From: Abelmoschus esculentus
Taxonomy: Eukaryota; Streptophyta; Magnoliopsida; Malvales; Malvaceae
NCBI GenBank assembly: GCA_035048815.1
Contig: JAUCBN010000011.1
Coordinates: 20,042,001-20,106,000 of the forward strand
Direction: 5' to 3'
Length of the DNA: 64,000 bases
Shown here: positions 59,099 to 64,000 of the stretch, piece after piece
How the letters are laid out: every line of letters starts with the position of its first letter
Position numbering within the stretch: position 1 is the stretch's first letter
Program-made: the position numbers and the translations under genes
Notes under the pieces: generated by a model
Database searches by the model: none
The model's input: only the letters and a program-made list of their open reading frames with translations
What the model was told of the DNA's origin: nothing

Positions 59099-59175
59099 AA
59101 ACCAATACATGACAAACCAACAACACACTTTACAAACCAACAACGCATTTTCCAAACCAACCACACATTTTATAA
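59099..59175 (-). repeat. Leader tandem repeats next to the primer site
   Basis: About three imperfect units of ~26 bases built on ACAAACCAACAACACACTTT, in the untranslated leader of the element. The function is unknown; the position is that of a possible RNA packaging region. Confidence 0.6.
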
Positions 59176-59180
59176 ACCTG

Positions 59181-59192
59181 GCTCTGATACCA
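59181..59192 (-). other. Primer binding site, tRNA-Met type (G2-2)
   Basis: GCTCTGATACCA on +, i.e. TGGTATCAGAGC in the element sense, five bases from the LTR. This is the standard plant site and it sets the element on the minus strand. Confidence 0.92.
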
Positions 59193-59197
59193 CCAAA

Positions 59198-62100
59198 TGT
59201 AACGCCCTTAGCCCGGCCTAGACGAAACCGGCACTAACGGGTTAGACAGGGAATATCAAACCAAACCCGTGAAGGTTCGATTCGATAAATAACCCTAAAA
59301 CCGTTATTTTTTTTATTTTATCTTAGCTAGATGCATAACCTTATTCCTACGTGACAAGGTCTCATACAAAGCATTGTCGGTAACACATTAATTAAAAGCA
59401 AACATCTGATTAAACACTAACATAGATTAGGGACTAAAACGTAAAACTTTTAAATTCAATTAGTAAAGTAGAAATTCTTTCCATCAATAATCAATTAAAC
59501 ATACAAGAGTTCCTCATAGCAAGTTTCAACTCAAACGGATCATTCTAACATCATCAATTGCATGTTTCTTTAATTTAGGGACCAAAATGTAAATTTCCCA
59601 AAATACAAGGACTTCATCCAAATTAAGTTAACCATCTTGAAATTAAATCAACTTTAAGCATGCATGCAAAATTACAGCTCAAAATAACATCTACAAGTAC
59701 CTTAATCGAACAAAGGAAGATAACAGGGACTAAATTATAATTTCCAGCAACTTTCAATTCTAAACATGATTAACAACATATGGCATATAATTAACTACGT
59801 CATGGACATCATTCAAGCTATAGGCATGCTCCCTAAGAAGAGATTAACAACATAGCAATAATGATGGTACATGCTTCAACAACTTAAACAAAACAAAAGT
59901 TCAACAATTAATAACCAACAATGATGGTCTTATTACAATATGAAACAAAGCCTAAAAGCTCACTCCTCTCATAGATTGTGTTACACATTGCCTTGTCCAA
60001 CCTATTTTCCAAAAACATACCAAATATAAAGTGTGTTTTCCCCTTGGTTTCCTTGCCTCGAACAAAGCTCCAAGTGCCTTTATTTTTCTGCAAAGATGAA
60101 AGGAAAGCTTAAGCAAACTTGCTTAGTGAGGTAGCTCCATAAATAATCATCTATGCATCTGTTTAAAACCATGAGGAAAATCATAATTTGCATTTCCTTA
60201 GTAAATCATGCATGCTAAAATCTCATACTCATGTTCTTAAAATCATATGCATCCTTGAATCCACATAACCTTGTCAAAACAATTCATAAATGATGCTCAA
60301 ACCTTTTCTCAATTTCATGTATGTATATTGGCTTTGTAGTGAACACTTAATGTGAACCTTAAGCTCACTGAATACGCGGATCCATGAGACATTCGTCTGT
60401 TCAGGACACAAAGCCCCCATTAACATGACACTAAGTCAACTTTAACATGACACTAAGTCAACTTTAGCACTACCACGCACGATGGGACACATAGTCACCC
60501 TTGTTACGTGTAGGCGGCTCTACCACGCACGGTTGGACACAAAGTCTCCCTTGTTACGCGTGTAGGCAATATTTTGTATTCTCTGTTTTGATTATAGTGC
60601 ACTTATGACAACCCTAATGGCGTCATTTGTATTCGAATCAAAAGTAGTGTCACTAAGCCAATATCATAATCAAATGTGCATGATAACTTGCTGCTCATAA
60701 TGCATGCATAATATGTTCAACAAATGAACCAAAAGCCATGACCAAAGGCACCATTATATATATAAGGCAAAGAACCAATTTGTATTCCAAATCAAATAAC
60801 TTGCTGCTCATAATGCATGCATAAATTGTTCAACAAATGAACCAAAAGCCATGCCCAAAGGCACCATTAAATATAAGGAAAATAACCATGTGATTCTCCA
60901 AATCATTTCTCATAATTTTTCATAATCATGGATGCTAAATAAACCATGCATTTTCAGCAAGTATCTATCATGTATGCATCAATTCAAAACATGCTCATGC
61001 ACTTCCATAAATCCCATTGCATTACCAATAAAATACCTTTGTCAAAATTGCCGAAACTCATATCGGTTCATCAAAAACAAATACTTTACTTACTCTTAAA
61101 CTATGAAAGGTTTTCACACTCTTCCATAGCCCCCAAAAACAGAACGTACCAAACGCGATTCATTTTAAATCCGAAAACCACTCACCAACAAGCGAAACGA
61201 GCTTTCGCCGCTTTCCGATGATCGCACCAAACGCACCAGCAATCAAGCTTCTTCTTGTACCTCCTCTACAACATTAAAAACAGAGCATTCTCACATCATA
61301 ACATGCTCAAACCAACAGCCATATCCGATCACCATTAAACTACAAAAAACTTAGCCGAAAAGATCGAAAATTAAGCCGAAACGCATCCGAATAACATCAA
61401 CCCAAAACTTAATGAATCAAACATCTAATCCACCTCAAATATGATCCCAAAACACATCTTAACCGTCCTTATATATCCAGCAACATTTAAGCATCTAAAA
61501 CAGCCCATAAAACAACCGAAACGCACCTTAAAACTACACCGATTGCATTATTCCAGGATTAAATTAATGTGATATCAAATCAAGACTCAATTAATCATTA
61601 AATCAACATAAAAACATGATTGATTTCATTTAATTTCCAGCATTAAACAAGATCCAAAAAGATTTCACAAAAACATCACAAAATCACTAGATCTAACATT
61701 AAAAACATAGAATCAAGTTTTTATTCAAAGATTAGCAAGCTAATACTTGGGAATTTCAATAAAGAACCTTAGAAAATAATAAAAATCCAGAAAATTACCT
61801 TCAAGATCTATTCACCAAAAATATGAGATTTTCCCCTTCTTGATTCCTTGCAATTTGATGTAGATTTGATGAAATCAATGCATAGGTTTTGTAAAGGATG
61901 GAAAGATGATACAAGTGATGTAAATCTTTGTGGAAAAAGATGCAAAAATCGGCAAGAAATTGAAGAGAAAAGATGAAGAGAAAGTGGAGAGAAAAAGATG
62001 AGAAAAGTGGTTTTGAGAGAAAATGATTAAAAACCCAAATTAAAGTAATTAAAAATATATTTTGGTGAATAAATCATCATCAAAAATTAGAAATGGGTTT

Positions 62101-62451
62101 ATGGACCTCTAAGGATTCTAAGTTTAGCTTGCTTTTCAATTTAGTCACTAAAAAAACATCATATTTTCGAAAATCACCAAATCGGTCCTCCAAATTTTTC
62201 CAAAAATTACAAATTGGTCATTTATGCATAATTATGCATAATTAAAAATCATTACAAAATCCAAATTATTTTCTTTTAAAATTGAAACATATTTTTAATA
62301 TTTCAAACCATATTCCAAATTATTAATTTTCTTAATTAAAAATATCCTTATTTTATTTTTCCCGGAATTAATGAACCGGAGAACCTGATTCGCCCCGAAT
62401 CGAATTCCCCTAACTAAGCCTAACTAACAACCCCAAAAACGGGATGTTACA
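59198..62451 (-). repeat. G2-2 5' LTR (right)
   Basis: TGTAACGCCCTTAGCCCGG to GGGATGTTACA. Longer than the left LTR mainly by one extra ~114-base unit (60683-60796 and 60797-60910). A ~10-base deletion in the GAGAAAATGAGA block near 61990 is private to this copy. Confidence 0.92.
60683..60910. repeat. Two-copy ~114-base tandem duplication
   Basis: AACTTGCTGCTCATAATGCA occurs at ~60685 and again at ~60798; each is followed by AACAAATGAACCAAAAGCC. The left LTR has one hybrid copy near 53020. Confidence 0.8.
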
Positions 62452-63006
62452 ATCTCAATACTCGGGAAGATAGTAGATGAGCTTCCGTACGAGCTTCTCC
62501 TCCGTGATGATCTCACCAAAACCTTTAAGACCATTTACTATCACCGAGAATTGATCAAACATCTTGGTGATATCTTTATCCGGCTCCATCTTGAAGTTCT
62601 CGTAGTTGAGATTAAGAAGATCGATCTTAGTCTCCTTGACATTATTTGTTCCCTTGTATGTTGTCTCCAACGAATCTCATACTTATTTGGCACTTGTGCA
62701 AGATGACATCTTAGAGTAGATGTCGGTAGCAAGAGAACAAAAGAGAATGTGCAAAGCTTTTTCGTTTGTAGACATTCTTCTTCTCTCCTCATCGGTCATC
62801 TTGTTTCTCTTATTTGGTACCTGTATATCTTCTTCTAGCTTCATTAGGATTGAGGGGTCATCTTCGATTATATCTCATAGAACATAATTATTAGAGTTAA
62901 TGAACAAACTCATCCTATTCTTTAAATAGGGGTAGTTGTCACCATTGAAGAAATGAGGCTTGGAGATAGAGTGAGACTCGTTCCAACTTCCGGAAGTGGA
63001 GGCCAT
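62452..63006 (-). pseudogene. C2 gag, N-terminal half
   Basis: Start codon at 63006-63004 on the minus strand, in the context MASTSGSWNESHS. The frame continues with KPHFFNGDNYPYLKNRM, typical of copia gag, then METTYKGTNNVKETKIDLLN and DKDITKMFDQFSVIVNGLKG (UBN2-type gag domain). Three or four stops are present (for example near 62880 and 62680). It is cut at 62452 by G2-2, right after LIYYLPEY; the other half begins at 51536. Confidence 0.85.
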
Positions 63007-63119
63007 TTGATTCGACTAATAGAGATGATTAACAAACTTTGGATCTTCTTTGGTGGATGATTAACAAACACAGGTTTTGGGGTGGAGGCTTAATGTGACA
63101 CCAGGTCGAGTGTGTTACA
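63007..63119. other. Junction of C2 leader and the end of a + strand gypsy LTR
   Basis: The C2 leader contains GATGATTAACAAAC twice (63026 and 63057 approximately). From about 63070 the sequence ends GTGTGTTACA at 63119, the 3' end of a chromovirus LTR read on +. Only about 50 bases of that LTR remain, so the junction is a truncation of both elements. Confidence 0.5.
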
Positions 63120-63124
63120 TTTGG

Positions 63125-63136
63125 TAGTATCAGAGC
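63125..63136 (+). other. Primer binding site, tRNA-Met type (right-end gypsy)
   Basis: TAGTATCAGAGC, one change from TGGTATCAGAGC, five bases after the LTR end at 63119. Sets this element on the + strand. Confidence 0.75.
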
Positions 63137-63289
63137 CTAGGTTGAGTTGGTTCTAGGAAGTCCCTGTGGGAGTCTAGTGTGTTATATAGGTGTTAGACAA
63201 GTACTTGCCCACGAGTCGATATAGTACTTCTTTTAAAAGCTGAAATTTCGATGGTGTAATCTTATTTGTTGTTGCTATTTGTGCAGAAG

Positions 63290-64000
63290 ATGTTAAGTAT
63301 GTCAAGAAGTGTGAAGGATCAAGAGGAAAGTCAGGGTTCTCAAGGAGGAGACTCTGACTACGAGTATAAGCCCGAGGAGGAGGTACCATCGGGTGATGTT
63401 GTTGGTCAAGGGGCTAACTACTTTGCCTAGTTGAACCGGATCCTACGTAGGATAGTAAGAGCTATATCGAGGCCATCTTCTACGCCTCGTGAGGCACCGG
63501 TTGAGAGGGTGTAAAGATAAGAATTTGTTGACTTCTTTGGAATGGGACAAGATAATCCCGTGCAAGCGGATTAGTGTTTGTATAATACCAGGTGGATAAT
63601 GCGGTAGATGAGGTTGAGATCAGAGGACAAGTTGTCATATATGTTATCGCTTCTGAAGGGCAACGCTAGAGAGTGGTGGGAAACAGTAGAACAAGGTTGG
63701 TATCGTCATCGTCCCAAGTGGGAAGACTTCCTTGAGGGGTTTGAGAGTAAGTATGTGAGCGAGACTCACATCGTCACTTTGAGGGAGTGATTTACCCATC
63801 TGGTTCAGGGAAACCGTTCGGTCTTTGCTTATGAGTAGGAGTTTCTACAGTTGAGTCGGTATAACCCGAAGCTTGTTGCTATAGAGAAAATGAGATGTAA
63901 GAGGTTCTTGAGAGGTCTGGGGAAGGAGATCCAGACTTATCTCACTGTTACACCGCCTAAGGTGTTCTCAGAGTTGGTTGTCAGTGGCAAGTCGCTAGAA
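63290..64000 (+). pseudogene. Gypsy gag of a + strand element, running off the window
   Basis: From ATG at 63290 one frame stays open apart from in-frame stops (near 63428, 63512, 63518, 63570, 63605, 63788 and 63836). It contains an acidic N-terminal part (YEYKPEEEVPSGD) and a retrotransposon gag domain with LSYMLSLLKGNAREWWETV, WEDFLEGFESKYV and FLRGLGKEIQTYL (PF03732 type). No frameshift was needed over 711 bases: the decay is by point mutation. Several stops are one transition from TGG or CAG. Partial; protease and pol would lie beyond 64000. Confidence 0.82.

Larger units (their letters stand above)
51537..62451 (-). mobile_element. G2-2: Tekay-like chromovirus, pol-deleted, minus strand, two near-identical LTRs
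   Basis: LTRs at 51537-54683 and 59198-62451; primer site 59181-59192; target duplication ATCCC (51532-51536) and ATCTC (62452-62456), one change. The insertion splits the gag of C2. Inside: chromodomain and integrase (54684-56330), G-poor non-coding domain (56331-59098), leader repeats. RT, protease and gag are absent. Long stretches of the two LTRs match with only scattered single changes, so this is the youngest insertion in the window. Confidence 0.92.
47055..63006 (-). mobile_element. C2: SIRE-like Ty1/copia element, minus strand, split by G2-2
   Basis: Reading leftwards: gag (63006-62452), insertion G2-2 (51537-62451), rest of gag with zinc knuckle (51536-51133), protease, integrase, reverse transcriptase, RNase H ending near 47350. 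Domain order gag-PR-IN-RT-RH is that of Ty1/copia. Wording of the gag and RT (KGFERRKVDTTLF-like, SMMGELSFFLGLQIK) fits the SIRE/Maximus lineage. Both LTRs are missing or unrecognised: the right side is cut near 63070 by a gypsy element and the left by a G1 LTR at 47054. Confidence 0.82.

Overview
This is a piece of plant nuclear DNA, almost certainly a eudicot, from a repeat-rich heterochromatic block. I see no host gene, tRNA, rRNA or CRISPR array. Nearly everything I can assign is LTR retrotransposon: chromovirus (Tekay-like Ty3/gypsy) elements with chromodomain/integrase remnants and a tRNA-Met-type primer site, Athila-type Ty3/gypsy elements with a tRNA-Asp primer site, and Ty1/copia remnants (one Ale-like, one SIRE-like). 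All coding regions carry stops, frameshifts or deletions. The sequence does not fix the species.

Layout. 1-8097: decayed LTR pieces and unassigned AT-rich DNA. 8098-18590: a + strand copia pol remnant (C1) split inside the conserved PIGCKW-like reverse transcriptase motif by a chromovirus element G1 (8795-18164, minus strand). 18614-19020: ends of two other LTRs. 19021-26495: Athila element A1 (+ strand) with gag, protease, an integrase tail and an env-position ORF, but no RT/RNase H. 26505-47054: one G1-type LTR whose start is a small foldback and which has been inflated by insertions: a gypsy-type solo LTR (26946-28663, target duplication CATAA), an antisense Athila solo LTR A3 (28814-44163, CGCAT) that itself holds Athila A2 (29262-34911, TACCT) and chromovirus G2-1 (35315-43710, CCTAG), and a SIRE-like solo LTR (44177-45340, GATAC). 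47055-63006: SIRE-like copia element C2 (minus strand) whose gag is split by chromovirus G2-2 (51537-62451, ATCCC/ATCTC). 63007-64000: start of a + strand gypsy element running off the window.

Points of most interest: (1) three 26-nt hairpins, conserved in number, order, length and approximate spacing in both A1 and A2, lying between two polypurine-like tracts, with compensatory stem changes; (2) a conserved internal TATA/leader block upstream of the env-position ORF in A1, kept in A2 after that ORF was lost; (3) family-specific clusters of short palindromes (GTATCGATAC, GTTTCGAAAC, CTGCCGCGGCAG-like) in the LTRs and non-coding parts, with GTATCGATAC islands shared by gypsy and copia LTRs; (4) G1 and G2 share a long strand-asymmetric non-coding domain in place of gag-protease-RT; (5) a dated nesting order that can be read from exact target-site duplications. 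All calls are by eye; no alignment or database search was run.
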